From Daphnia pulex (taxonomy: Eukaryota > Arthropoda > Branchiopoda > Diplostraca > Daphniidae): DNA of 64,000 nt. The number at the start of each line of letters is the position of its first letter. Position 1 is the first letter of the stretch. A model generated the notes under the pieces. It worked only from the letters and a program-made list of their open reading frames with translations, was not told where the DNA came from and did no database searches. The position numbers and the translations under genes are program-made. Where the stretch lies: positions 744,001-808,000 of the forward strand of contig NC_060026.1 in assembly GCF_021134715.1 (NCBI RefSeq), in the 5' to 3' direction. Shown here piece after piece: positions 1 to 11,448 of this stretch.

Positions 1-87
1 CTGGACGAAAAGTAACTACTAAGTAAAATCGGAAAGACCGAGTCAATATTTCTATGACGATGCTGTTCCGGACTATTTACTGCGAAC

Positions 88-430
88 CGTCTCAAACGAC
101 CACCGAAATTGAACTGAAATCCGCCTCAGTTATTGCATGTGACCCAATCACTCTGAATGTGAAAGGCGAAACGAATGCAAAAGAAAAAGAAACGACCCAA
201 CAGCGGTGGGTGAAATGGCAAAGGTCATACATAGTAGTCAAGACAAACTGAACAGAGATAAGATAAATTGACAGGTCGCAATAAAACAACAAGAGCATCA
301 GTCTGATCGATTTCTAAGGGGAAATACGTACGACGTAAGACCGAGCTGGACATTAACATCACCATTTTCAAATTTGCTTGGCTGTTGGTTTCCAATTTTC
401 GTCGCCCACCATTTTTCTTACCAAAGCAAA
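88..430. repeat. Duplicated upstream region, copy 1
   Basis: This block aligns with the segment just upstream of the secreted-protein gene that starts at 1536. Shared stretches include TGAAATCCGCCTCAGTT, AGATAAGATAAATT, GGGGAAATACGT and CATTTTCAAATTTGCTT, in the same order with small indels between them. Because copy 2 is the promoter-side sequence of a minus-strand gene, copy 1 probably serves a paralogous minus-strand gene whose coding part lies left of the window. No convincing coding frame is visible in it. Confidence 0.7.
256..266. promoter_or_regulatory. Overlapping double GATA motif, copy 1
   Basis: AGATAAGATAA contains two WGATAR sites in tandem. The same 11-mer is kept in copy 2 of the duplicated upstream region although the sequence around it has diverged, which suggests that it is used. 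GATA factors are classic regulators of gut genes in arthropods; applying that here is inference. Confidence 0.45.
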
Positions 431-593
431 TAATCATTTTCTAAATAGTTCAAGAAATGCAAATTTATTGGGGAATTTTAAGCAAACATCATCCAGCCGA
501 CATAGCAAAACAACAAAGTAACACAACAGCGTCCCCAAAAAAAATAGACACTCAACTTAAACACAGCGAAATGAATCGGTTCGGTCGGCGTTG

Positions 594-1536
594 TCAACCA
601 ATCATTGGACGACCACTGTTTGAAGGAGAAGAATCAATAGCACATTCAGCGATTTTAGACGAGCGACCGGAGCATTTGTCATCGATTCGACCGAATGACC
701 TGCTGTCTCGTTTGCCAAGAGCCACCAAGATTTTATTCTCAATAGTAGGACTATTAGAAAGACTGTCTTGACTTCTCAAAAGAGGTTCAGATTCAGTGCT
801 AGTAGTTCGGCTTCTTGATCTGCCAATTGGACTTGGACTTCTACCGCGAGATCCACCGTCCGCTCTGGTTCGTTCGCCAATACCTCTTCTTGTTGTGGAA
901 GATTCTACGCTCGTTTCAGTCCCGGTAATCCGACCGCTCTTTCCGCCAATCAAGTTGTCCAGGTATTTCGCCACGTCAATTAGGGCCTTGGCGTCCGACT
1001 CGAAACATCCCACCGAGTAACTCTGATGGGAAACTTCGGTGCGCATGTGGTACATTTGAATAAAAGCTTTGGATAGATCTTTCATTTTCTTGAAATTCTC
1101 CGGCAAATTCCTATTTGTATAACTCTGTTCCGCCTTGAAGAAATTCAAGGCGCCGCAAAGATCGAGAAATTTTTCGTTGGGATTTCTAGCGTTTTGGGTA
1201 TTTCTTGCGTTTTTCTTTGACGCTTCCGAAAATTGCCAGCGCAATTCCCATAGAGGCACGTAGAGTATCTCGATGGCGTGGAAGATCATTGGCGATTTTT
1301 TCAAATAGTCGTCTGTGAACGGCACGGAAGGCAATTCGATCCTGCTCGATCTTCCTGCAAAGTGGATCTGTGCGTTACCTGTCCCCGACAGCAGAAAGAC
1401 GACGACAAACGCACCAGCCGTTAACGGTAATAACTGCACAATTCAAAAGTAGGACAAATCCTAATCAATTGAAATAACCAAATTTTGGAAAGAAAAAGAT
1501 TCGGGAGATTTATAGGTGCAGACTTACGTTCGTCAT
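594..1536 (-). CDS. Secreted protein with Arg/Ser-rich tail, function unknown
   Basis: Two exons on the minus strand: 1536-1528 (ATG ACG AAC, then GTAAGT) and 1433-594 (after an acceptor CAG), joined in phase 0 to give 282 residues. I chose this start because the longer frame running into the intron opens with GTG, while the tiny first exon supplies an ATG. Residues 1-24 form a signal peptide (hydrophobic core AFVVVFLL, likely cut after GNA), so the product should be secreted. Residues 25-165 look helical and mixed. The rest is a low-complexity Arg/Ser/Thr tail with an SPSPIGRSRSR stretch. Four cysteines are present. I do not recognise the family. The duplicated upstream sequence suggests a tandem gene family continuing off the left edge. 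A TTTATT at 464-469 could be the minus-strand polyadenylation signal. Confidence 0.7.
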
Positions 1537-1649
1537 CGTTTAGCAGAAAAATGTTGAACAAACCAAGTGGAATTGAAATTGTCTAGTGAATAAAATTCAA
1601 ATGATGATGTTGAATGGAGAGAAGAATACTTATTGCGATCCTTCTGCAA

Positions 1650-1995
1650 CGACTACTGAAACCCATCAACAGACAGCTTATCATTTTGAACCGAATTCCA
1701 CTGAAATCCGCCTCAGTTGCATGTAAACAAATAACTTTGAACGAAAAAGACGAAACGAATAACGAAATCAACGACACTGGCACATGCGGTGGGTGGAATG
1801 TCAACGGTCATAAAAAGTCAAGACAAACTCGACAGATAAGATAAATTAACTAGTCGACACGTAGTAAGAATGCAAGAGCATCGATTTCTCGGGGAAATAC
1901 GTCGTGACTGCCACCACGCTGGACATTTTTAACAACCATTTTCAAATTTGCTTTACTCAATTTCGTCGTCGCGCCAATTATCTTCCGAACGAGTG
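1650..1995. repeat. Duplicated upstream region, copy 2
   Basis: Second copy of the block at 88-430. It ends about 110 bp upstream of the first coding exon of the secreted-protein gene, so it is that gene's proximal promoter or 5' region. Conservation is patchy (blocks of 12-18 identical bases separated by indels), pointing to an old duplication with selected islands. Confidence 0.7.
1834..1844. promoter_or_regulatory. Overlapping double GATA motif, copy 2
   Basis: AGATAAGATAA lies about 300 bp upstream of the start codon of the minus-strand secreted-protein gene. It matches the 11-mer at 256-266 in the paralogous upstream block. Confidence 0.45.
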
Positions 1996-2721
1996 ACGCT
2001 TTCTAGTTCAAGAGTGCACTGCGTGGTTCTTAAATGTTGGGAAAACCAAATGATAACATTTTGTTTTCCTTCTTTCAAACATGCCCACCCAAAGAGCTGC
2101 AATTTCTGAAAACTACACTGTTGAATAAATAATGACGGTGACTGATTCAGCAGACTGTTTGCACGTAGTTAACAGAGGCCATCGACAGTTTTCAAGGAAT
2201 TAGCGTTGGAAACCGACGACTATTGCAGGAATCTGAAACCACAATTTAAAAGAAATCCGTGGTGGGCCACGTTCGTTGGTTTTGGCTTAAGGTCGACTTG
2301 AACAAACAGATATACCACGGGGAGAGTTCAAATTAGTTTTTCAAACAGGAAACCGAAAGATTTTTCAGAGCAAAAGTTGCCAGTTTGGAAGCAAAAAAAG
2401 AAGCGACCAACTTTTTGTTATTGCTGACCTCCAGAGCCGACATATAGTTCCCACTAGGCCACTACCCGGAAGATGTACAAACAATCAGCAACGCACAGTC
2501 TGAATTGCTTCGAGATGAAAACTGATCATTCTTTACCCAGTTCTAGAATTTCCAGATCGATCCTGACAAAAAAAAATACTTTGGCGATGGACATCTGCAT
2601 TTAACTATAACAAAGGTACACGTCTGGGAATAGAAACGCCATTTGAGGCTTTTGGAACTTGGAAGATGAAGTTGCCTTCAGATTATAGGTGCTGGAACAC
2701 TGAATGCTGTTGCTGAACCGT
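1996..2721. other. Intergenic, no feature seen
   Basis: AT-rich sequence without a long frame, recognisable motif or repeat shared with the rest of the window. Confidence 0.5.
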
Positions 2722-2793
2722 AGGGGGCACCCGGGTTTGAACCGGGGACATAACGATCTGCAGTCGGATGCTCTACCACTGAGCTATGCCCCT
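2722..2793 (-). pseudogene. tRNA-Cys(GCA)-like, probably decayed
   Basis: Read on the minus strand this is a 72-nt cloverleaf with anticodon loop CTGCAGA (anticodon GCA, Cys), a B box GGTTCAAACCC and the Cys discriminator U. Compared with the intact copy at 51.9 kb, the first acceptor pair is A-C instead of G-C, and the 3' arm of the anticodon stem reads TCGTT instead of TCGGA, which breaks two of its five pairs. A and B boxes are kept, so transcription may persist, but charging and function are doubtful. Confidence 0.75.
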
Positions 2794-3655
2794 TGCGCAA
2801 CACCAGGTAGAGATCAATTGAATGTCTCGGATTTAGTATGAGATATCAATTGACGATATTGGATTAGCAACGATAAATAGGAAATGTGAGAAGACTATTG
2901 GGGACTTGAAAGCTCAAAAACAAGCGCAAGGTCTTAGTAACAAACTCTAGTGGCAAATCTGAATAAATCGTGATTCATGGGGGCAGGACAACATGACAAT
3001 ATCTTCAACTATCTCACAGTTAGCCCCAGGTTGAAATATCCGGATGGGAGATACAAATCCGGATAAAATCCCGACAAATCAACAAATGAATCGCAAAGTA
3101 TTCGTAGTCTGACAGGACAGACGCTGGACAGAAAACAAGCAAAAGGACATGAAGGCGACTCAAAATAAGATAGAAGGTAAAAAAATAAAAGGCGCCAGTC
3201 AAAACGAACGACTAAAAATTTTTAGCAAAAGAGTAGAATGCTTCTTGCTTCTATTACCTCACTGGCCACGGCTGAGACTCTATTAAGGATCTTAAAAACT
3301 TGTGTGCAGATCAGTGGAACCGACTGAGAATTATTTATGCAAGTTTATGAAGCTAACGCACTTCGCACGACGTTCCTCCATAGACATGTCATCCAGAATA
3401 CGTGAAAACTATTTCGTTATAAGAACGCCTTCCAAACACCGCTAGAAGATGGTGAAACGAATCACTTTGCCTTCAATCGACCACCAATTCGGTAAACGGG
3501 AACCAAATATGGCCGGACATTTCTTTTCACGTCAACAGGAGCTTCCCTTAAAGCAAGGTTAATTCAACGAATTCCCGCGAATTCCTATGAAAATAGTCTG
3601 AATAGTCACTATGTCAATGCAGTGTTTTCACTTTTGACCAGCAAATAGTTGTAAT
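2794..3655. other. Intergenic, no gene seen
   Basis: Short frames only, with no splice-consistent exons and no repeat recognised. Confidence 0.5.
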
Positions 3656-3659
3656 GTAA

Positions 3660-3930
3660 ACTCTGTCCTACCTTCAAGCCTGAGTAATACCGCCGAGCGT
3701 TTCCGGTGTTCCAAGCTCCATCCACAGTGGCAGGGGATCGAGGGAAAAGGTGAAGGATGCCCTCGTGAATACATTCACACACACATGACTGTACACGAGA
3801 ACAAGAGAGGGGACTCAAGAAAGGGGGAAGAAGAGATGAAGCTGCCACTTTGCTTGCTCTGATGTCAAAACTCAAATGCTGTGGTCACCTCTTTATAACC
3901 AACAACAATCAGGAGGTGTTGTATTAGCTT
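3660..3930 (-). repeat. Dispersed exon-like element, copy A
   Basis: One of at least five related noncoding elements. On the plus strand it begins TCCTACCTTCAAG, carries the core GCCCTCGTGAATACATTCAC followed by GTACACGAG, then GGGACTCAAGAAAGG and GATGAAGCTGCCACTTT, and ends near GCATTCTCCATTG. Read on the minus strand, the conserved first motif is CTTGAAGGTAGGA, a good splice donor (AAG|GTAGGA), so the element looks like an exon with its donor. CTCGTG and CACGAG can pair as the base of a hairpin. Confidence 0.6.
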
Positions 3931-5069
3931 CAAACACGATGCATTCTCCATTGTCCTAATTTGGAAAGTAATTTTTAGAATACCATCAACAACACAGAAA
4001 GAAAGGAAATTAGTACCTTGAAGATGTCCAGCCCATTCAATACAGTTTTGGATTTCATAATAGCTCTTCAGATGGCCATCTAGGTTTGTTTGACGGAATC
4101 AAATCTTGAATTTTCCTATTGTTTAAAATCAATACTAGAGTTCGTGAAGCAGGTTAGTTAAGGAAGACTATACTTGTACTTGAGGTATCAGCTGATGGGG
4201 TCCAATTGAACATAATTGTTGCCAGCCTGAACTGCATCAACAAAACATGCTGGACATCTAGAAATAGATAAAAATATATTTATTAAACATTATATAACAC
4301 CAATCATTTGAGATTTGAGTTCTTAAAATACCTTCCCACTAAACCGGTCCAGAAACATTTTTAACAAATTGCATTGCAGCATCTACCTAATCGAAAAATT
4401 TAATTAATTTTCATTTACATTTTTTTTTCTCTGTAAAACAACTCAATACGAACCTTTGTTAACAGCAAAATAATAGAAATATGTTCCTTGAACTGTCGTC
4501 TCATGTGCTAGCATTAACCACTGCTATCTGCGATTCGTAAATTATCCATCGTAAATATGAACTCCTCACTTGCACTTAACTAAGCGTCGTATTTGGTACA
4601 AGAAGTTTCGTAATATATTATTCCAACTACTGCCATGCATGCCATGTTTGTTTACTTTAACTCCTTGTCTCCTTCCCTTTGTTTGCCCATCCTCTTTTGA
4701 GTCTTTTCCCCTCACAAATGGCAGCCATCATGGATTTGAGATGAAGGAAAGAGATAGGAAATGGGTTTCTGCAACCTTTTAAAAACAAACCTGGAATACC
4801 GGAATAACTAACTAGTGAACTAGTGGCCAGAGGGGGAAATATTACCATGAATCTAAAAAAAAAATTTAAAAGCAAGGAGAAGGTCAAACTAGGGAGAACT
4901 AATAGCGAAGCATCCATATCATATGTGTGTAATTCTGTAATTTGACTAATTAAATTTCGAACAGGATAATCTGGATAACATTTAAAAAAATATTTGTTCA
5001 GTCTATTTCCGTCTATTTCAGCATTCAGTCCCCAATAAAGACTTTTTTTGTGGACGGAGAATGCATTAC
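3931..5069. other. Intergenic, AT-rich
   Basis: No supported gene. Contains poly-T and poly-A runs near 4420 and 4855. Confidence 0.5.
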
Positions 5070-5331
5070 TTTATTGATTCAAATTACAAATGCGACAAAT
5101 AGAGCTTAGTAACAACACAGACTGGTAACAATAAGAATGGAGGATAAGGCATTGGAGAAGCAAATTTTTAAACATATAGCGATGCGTGTAAAATAATCTG
5201 TTTAGTGTTTAATTTCATTACAAAATTCTTGAAATCTAGCCTACAGTAAATAGCACTACTCAGAATGAAATTCTACATGCATCCTTCGCAACGATGTTTC
5301 TTGCAGATACGACCCATAATTTTATGTTATT

Positions 5332-7726
5332 CTATGAAAAGTACCACCAACGCTGACGGGGTTCGTCTTTGCAGTGATCGTAATAAACGTGTCCATTTTC
5401 ATCGCCAGCACTGCTCAGGCAGTACCCCTCTTCGCTCCTGATTTGTCGATTCTCGGTGTATGTCCAACGGCCGTTATTTCCTATTTGGTCAGCAGCACAG
5501 TCCACTGACCGGACGTACCAACCTTTTCCTGCCAAACATTTCCCGTCGTCGTTCTTCAACAAACCGTCGACATATTTCCACAGTTGAGCTGGGCGATTAC
5601 TCCACGGCTGCTCCGTTCCATAATTATCCACCACATTCAAAAAGAGTCGGGAGAATTCGTTGCGAAGAGGTCGACTGCCGTTGGTGGTTGACGGGATCAC
5701 CATGGCGTCCTCGCAGTCCGTGTCCCGATTGTACCAAATGAACGACGGCGACGAACCGCAAACTCTTGAAGCGGTTACGAACATGGGGTCTTTGTGCACT
5801 TCGCCATTAAAGACTAAACAATTCTTTTTATCAAAGATAATTTGAAGACCGTGGCGATACCACCTCTGCTCGCGCTTATTACGATCACAGTTGTACTGGT
5901 AGAGGTAATGAACCGATCCTAAAAATGTGTACCTCAACGTCAAGCATTTGCCGAAGCCATTCCTCAGTTGTCCATCGACGAATTTCCATTTCTGTCCGGG
6001 ACTGTTCCTCCATTCGCCATCCAAGATGATGGACGCACCTTCTTCGTTCGAGTCACCTCGTACCGACAGGTAAGCCTGGACGCGTTCGTTGCGCAACGGG
6101 CCGTAATCCTGTGCGGCTCGGTCGGGATCGTAAGAACATTCAATTTGATTTCTCAAACGGGAAGGCGAATTAGGCGATGGGTTGAACGAAATGGCTGATG
6201 GCCTCTTGGGTATGGCAATCGCCCAGTGGTGGCACCAACCGTGAACCCAGGGCGTATACTGAAGTGTAAAATACCGTTTTTCCATGCCTTTGGAAGTGGC
6301 TACGATCAAATGATGCACATCCACTTCGGAGGACGACGCTAACGTTTCTATTTCGACTCCACTCTTGGCCCGGATAGGAACAAAGAAACGGTTGAGATAT
6401 TTCTCCAGTTCAATGGAACTTAAACAATAACAATGGGTCTTGGAACACTCTTTAGGGACCGTGAACTCTTTCAAGTGGATATTGATGAATTTTCTGAATT
6501 CAGGAAAATTCTCCGCTCGTCGATCGACCGAAATGGCGAATGCGACGTCATTTCGGACCGAGGCGTGATGGAATCCACCCGACCACACCGAGTTCTCCCA
6601 GCTTTTTTCTTGTACAAGTACGATCCACTTTTTGGTGTCGTATTTCTCTTCCAGGAATTCGAGCAACGAATCGGCCACAGTTTTCCTGTTTGGGGTCAGC
6701 GTGGCCTCCATGATTTGCCGCATTTCGTCGCTGACGTTTGTCTCATCCGCCTGGCATTCGATCGCCGTGTCGTCCAGTCTAGTCTCCAATTTAATGAGCG
6801 ACGCGTCAATGTATTGTTTGAAGGGTGAACTAATGCAAACGGCAAAAATGATATCCAATGATTAAATCATGTATGAATTTTCAAAATAAAATTTAAAAAA
6901 AAGTCTCTATATTTCACCTGTCGTTCCCTTGTGTTGCGTTAATTATCCGTTGGTATAAGCCGCGTACACGGAGTCCTGCCATAACGAGGCTCCCAACGGA
7001 CATGACATTCTTGCGCAACTTTCGGCTATCACACTGATGCACGACAACATATTATACGAACGTGTTATTGATACGAGAGACTGTTTTATAATTACTCAAT
7101 ATGATTGAACTTACTTTTGCAACATCTCGGATGACGGCCATGATATCGGGGCTGAAGCTGTGCTGGCCAAGTAGGCCGTCGACCAGGATTCGGATGCTTT
7201 GGTCGAGATGAAAGGCTTTCTCAGTGAAACGATTTAAATGGCGAACGTTGGGATTCGCCAAGTAATCCCGCAGAGTCCAGAGACTGTCTTTGATTTTCTC
7301 TTCGTGCTCAGAGTAGATGATGGATAAGCCCAGCTTTTGAATTTCTCGGTTAATGGATCGAAGCTCTTCCTTTTGTTGTTCCAATTCCATTTGGATCCGC
7401 TCGAAATGGGCTACAATCTCCCGGTGGTCCATGTTATCTTCACTATTGTCAAATGATTGTCTGACATTTCCTATTACAAAGTCAGTCAGTGCAATCATGA
7501 CCTCACCAATACCAAGTGTATTCGTCAAAATCGACCGTATGTTCCTATTAGTCGCCTGCTTTACATTTCCCACTTCCGGAAGTGAGTGGTTGCCATCAAC
7601 TTCCATCACTTTCACGTCACCATCGAACGCAATGACCACTGGCGTAATAAAACACGCTGAGAAAACAACCAATAAGAGCAGTGCGTCTAAACGTCCTGAA
7701 GGTAAAAGACTTTGTTTGTCCCGCAT
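5332..7726 (-). CDS. Secreted protein with C-terminal ricin-type (beta-trefoil) lectin repeats
   Basis: Three exons (7726-7115, 7033-6918, 6829-5332) join in matching phases (0, then 2) to give 741 residues. The N-terminus has a signal peptide with core LLLLVVFSACFITPVVIA, so the product enters the secretory pathway. Residues 35-240 are charged and helical (coiled-coil-like stretch IQMELEQQKEELRSINREIQ). Residues 245-480 form a middle region I do not recognise. The C-terminus has two lectin-like units at about 489-613 and 631-741, with QxW-type motifs GQKW, EQRW, AQLW, NGRW and RQRW and regularly placed GKCL/GYCL cysteines, the signature of ricin B-type carbohydrate-binding folds. A role in sugar binding, for example in gut or immune fluids, is inference. 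AATAAA on the minus strand at 5075-5070 gives a 3' UTR of about 260 nt. Confidence 0.8.
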
Positions 7727-7859
7727 CTTGACCCTGTTATTAATGAATGAACATGTAAGATATCAAATTACGTTCACTGCTGGCCGCCAGCGCACAGTGT
7801 TCAGAAAATATCGAGAGATAGTTCACGACTCACTTCGAACGCATTTGTTGAAAGACTAA

Positions 7860-8448
7860 AGGGGCCGTGCCGTACAACTGTACAAATTGTCACGTGGAAG
7901 ATTATTTTGAAATCTCAATTTCTTTTTGGCGCATCAGCCAAGTCGTCCTCCAGACATCGGAAGATGGAAAGAAAATCTGATATTGTTTGACCGCAAAGTT
8001 CACGGTGACTTTGATTACGCTAAAAACCTTGAGTTATAATTGTAAAAGACTGTGTGCAAACTTTTACTTTCATTATATCAGTCGCTTTCAAAATTTGGCA
8101 CTTCAACAACTCGTATTCTATTGGAATTTAAGAAAGAAAGAATGATCAATAATAGCTGTTGTGTATAACATATTTTTTAAATAAAATCTTGACGATATCG
8201 GGAAAACTTATTTTGACTCAGAATTAATTTTGATAATTTGATGACTTTATGAAAATTAATTGTTAAATTATATTGTATTATTTGTCAATGCATTTGCTTT
8301 TACTGTCAAGCTACAGATATCTATAGAAAACAAATTTTTAAAAATATTATCAAGAATACTTAGAAAATTTAAAAAGTTGTTGGAATTTGCTGATCTCGAG
8401 AAAAGTGGGATTTTCCATGTAAATATGAGAAGCGTCGTTCACTCGGTT
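7860..8448. other. Intergenic between two minus-strand secreted-protein genes
   Basis: Holds the upstream region of the lectin-like gene and the 3' flank of the Tyr/Pro-rich gene. AT-rich; no TATA box stands out. Confidence 0.45.
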
Positions 8449-9445
8449 TTATCGGTTGCCGAATTGGAATCCGTCGTCTTGTCCTGCAGCGCCACCGTTA
8501 TAAGCGCCGTCGTCAATGTCCGTTTGATTGGATCCATCTCGGAAATTGAAGACGTAATAATTGCCATAAGGTCTCGTTGTGGTGGTAGTCGGTCTGGCCG
8601 TCGTCGTCGTTGTCGTTGTAGTCGTCGTCGTGTTCATCATCGGGTAATAATAATTGTAACCGTAATTATTGTAAAACGGATTCATAGTCGTGGTGCTGTT
8701 GCTAGTGTTGCTGTAGTCCGGCGGGTAATTGTAGTTGTACGGGCCGTAAGGAGCGGCAGGATAGCCTCCGGGGTAATTATTGTAATAATTCGGGACGGGC
8801 TGAGGTGGTTGATAGCCGGGATACGGCTGCTGTCCGCCCCCATAGGAATTCCATCCTACCACAAAACATTTGAATTCTACATCTTCAATGGTATAACTGC
8901 TTTGAATTTCAATCACTTTGGCGCGCTTTCAAATTTATTCAAAACGCCTATTGCATAATAATAGCGCATGATATCCTACCGTATGGATTGTACTGCTGCG
9001 GGCCAGGCTGCTGGTATCCGCCGTATCCGAATCTCAAAGTTAAATTGCCATCAGCTGGTTGCTGTTCGTCGTAACTGCCGACGTAGGCATCCGCCGGAGC
9101 ATCGACAACGACCGTTTCGTCTTCCGAGTAATCCATTTGACGTCTTAATCGATCGCCACTGGCGTCAGATCGATGACCATCACGGCCGTCCACTTCACCC
9201 GATAGAATCGGCATTCCTATATGTACGCAGCCCCCGGAGAGAGAGGTCGCAATCATGTCCGAAAAATAAAAGCGAAATCAATAAAATGATATGTCAAGAA
9301 TAAAATAGAAAAACAAAAAAAAAGGGTTTTACGCAATAACAATTAAAGTAATGTGATAGTTACCGTTGGCTACGGAGGGAAGCCAGCAGATGGCGATCGA
9401 TAGGATCAGTGCTGCCAAGATGATGGACTGCTGCTTATTCTTCAT
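8449..9445 (-). CDS. Secreted Tyr/Pro/Gly-rich protein with Thr tract
   Basis: Three exons (9445-9364, 9216-8980, 8855-8449), all junctions in phase 1, give 241 residues. The start MKNKQQSIILAALIL opens a clear signal peptide ending near PSVAN. The mature part begins with an acidic segment and a possible basic cleavage site (DRLRRQM). It then turns low-complexity: GGYQQPGPQQYNPYG, a Pro/Tyr/Asn-rich stretch, an 11-Thr run and a second Thr tract around ARP, ending with acidic Gly/Asp sequence. Composition of this kind is typical of extracellular matrix, cuticle or mucin-like proteins, with the Thr runs as likely O-glycosylation sites. That role is inference, and no chitin-binding Rebers-Riddiford motif is visible. 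A TATA box lies upstream at 9561-9569. Confidence 0.8.
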
Positions 9446-9560
9446 GGCGTCGGCGCTAAATAAATACACAGAAAACTTAACCGTGCGGATCTAATACACG
9501 ACAGAGGACCGATCTCAGACGGACTGATGCGATTTGATGAACTCGTTCGTCCACTTGTCC

Positions 9561-9569
9561 CTATTTATA
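9561..9569 (-). promoter_or_regulatory. TATA box of the Tyr/Pro-rich secreted-protein gene
   Basis: Minus-strand TATAAATAG about 120 bp upstream of the start codon. A TCATC or the TCAGTC at 9527-9522 could serve as initiator; the first has the usual 31-bp spacing. Confidence 0.55.
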
Positions 9570-9599
9570 CGCAACAACAACAATGAAAAGATCATATCG

Positions 9600-11340
9600 A
9601 TCGACAGCCGAGCGTTTGGCTGGTCATTTCACACGTACGGAAAACCCCGCCAACTTTTGATTTGAATTCAATTAATAGCCTTGCGAAATTTTAAAATCAT
9701 TTCCTGTCGATAGTGTCATAAGGTACACATATCCTTACAGCCTTGACACGTCATCAAAATGGCCGCTCATTTTCCAATTCGACCCAAATTTTCGACATTT
9801 GAAAGTCAATCGGAAATGAATCGGCAGAATTTCGATTTAATTTTGACGGTTTTTTCCAAAAGGAGCGTGACTCTAATCTTCCTACAGCAGCAAAGTCATT
9901 GTAATATAAAAACGTCACACGTTAAGACTTTTCTTTAATGAGGAAATATGAATATGACCGGGACTTAACAAAAGGAATATAACGACGGCGTGACTAAAAA
10001 GCTGCGGGTGGATTATTTATGCATTTCTCATCTCTCTACTTTGGTCGAATAAGAAAAGTTTCAATCTCACCCGCGCCTAGCGAACCATCAGACTATATAA
10101 TAGTAGTCTGCCATACAACCATAAAGTTTGATTTATTTATATACGTTATAGAGCATTTGCGGGATGATGGGCTCCAGGGAGGTGTGTCGTCTATTATGGA
10201 ATGGAAAAAGAGGGGGGGGGGGAAATATCACTCACTCACGACTGACACACACGACCAGAGCCAGCCACACCCTTTGAGCGATAGTCGTGTGTGTGTACAA
10301 GCAAAAGGTGAGTCGCCCATCACAAAAGGCGACAGAAAACCTTTGATTCCCAGCCTGGCTAGCACCACCAGTGTTTATCCAGGACACAATCTACTTGAAA
10401 TCTATCGGCCATGGGAAAAGTTAATGAGCATATCTCTATACTATATAGCGCAGCTCATAGAAAGTTTCGTGTATTTTATAGATACCTTTTGATCTATTAT
10501 TCATAGCGTTTCTATTGTATTAGCAAACACAATCGATGAATAATAAAGCACGACTACACAAACTCGGCTTGAGTATCATTATTTTTTGTGTATTTTTTTT
10601 CAAGGTGAAACTCCCGAAAAGAACCAGTTGTGTGACTCACAAAACATTTCTGGAATAGTTGGGAAAAAAATTTCATTTCGTGCATTCGCCTCGGGGGTGA
10701 CATTAAATTTATGTAAATACTAACTCGTTTGGTCAAGATTTCACGAGGTAAAATTAAAAAAAAATGGAAAATATACATCTAATGTAGAGTAGTAGGTTAT
10801 CTCTCCTGTTGTAAAGCCAGTTTTCTGTTGTTGTCCTTTTCTCTAACGGATCGATTTGACAGATGATCATTTGCCAAACGTGACAACGCTGTGCTTTAAA
10901 ACACTCCCCCTCTCTTTTTTCTTTCTGCTGTACACACACATCAGAGAGAGGCTCACGGCATTATACACACACACACAATACTAGAAACATGGCTGCTTAG
11001 CACACACATACACACACTGTCGTCCGATTTTGACAGATACCACTCGTTAAAGTTGCACCAGTCTGCGTGAGAAAGTGAGCAGAAGGTAACGAGAAATCGG
11101 TGGCGATTTGTGAGGGACTTGCGCGTTCGTACGGAGCCCGCGCTCTGTTATCTTATCGGGCTTTGATTTGGCTTCCAAGTTTAGATTCGATCGCGGCCCC
11201 CTCCCACATCCTACTACTGCCCACTCGATCACGACTCGCAACCGCCCAATTTTTGTCGTCTGAGCTCCTTTGTGCTATCGGCTCGTGTGGGATATTCGCG
11301 ACGAAAAGGGGAGTGCAACCTTAGCAATGACCACCATATC
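9600..11340. other. Intergenic and upstream region of the PFTAIRE kinase gene
   Basis: Contains simple repeats: a G run near 10212-10221 and interrupted CA runs between 10930 and 11020. The stretch 11040-11340 is less AT-rich and probably holds the promoter and 5' leader of the kinase gene. No separate gene is supported. Confidence 0.4.
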
Positions 11341-11448
11341 TCAAGTGTTGGCCAATCTCTACGTCACCATCAGTTGCTCATAGGAGAAATGCAGGTGCTC
11401 GGTCAGTGATCCGCCTAATACCCAAGAGTTTCCTCATTCCAGTTCGAC

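Noticed and set aside
8260-8958. Plus-strand 232-codon frame rich in Val, Ile and Arg
   Set aside because: It is the complement of the Tyr/Pro/Thr-rich exon on the minus strand.
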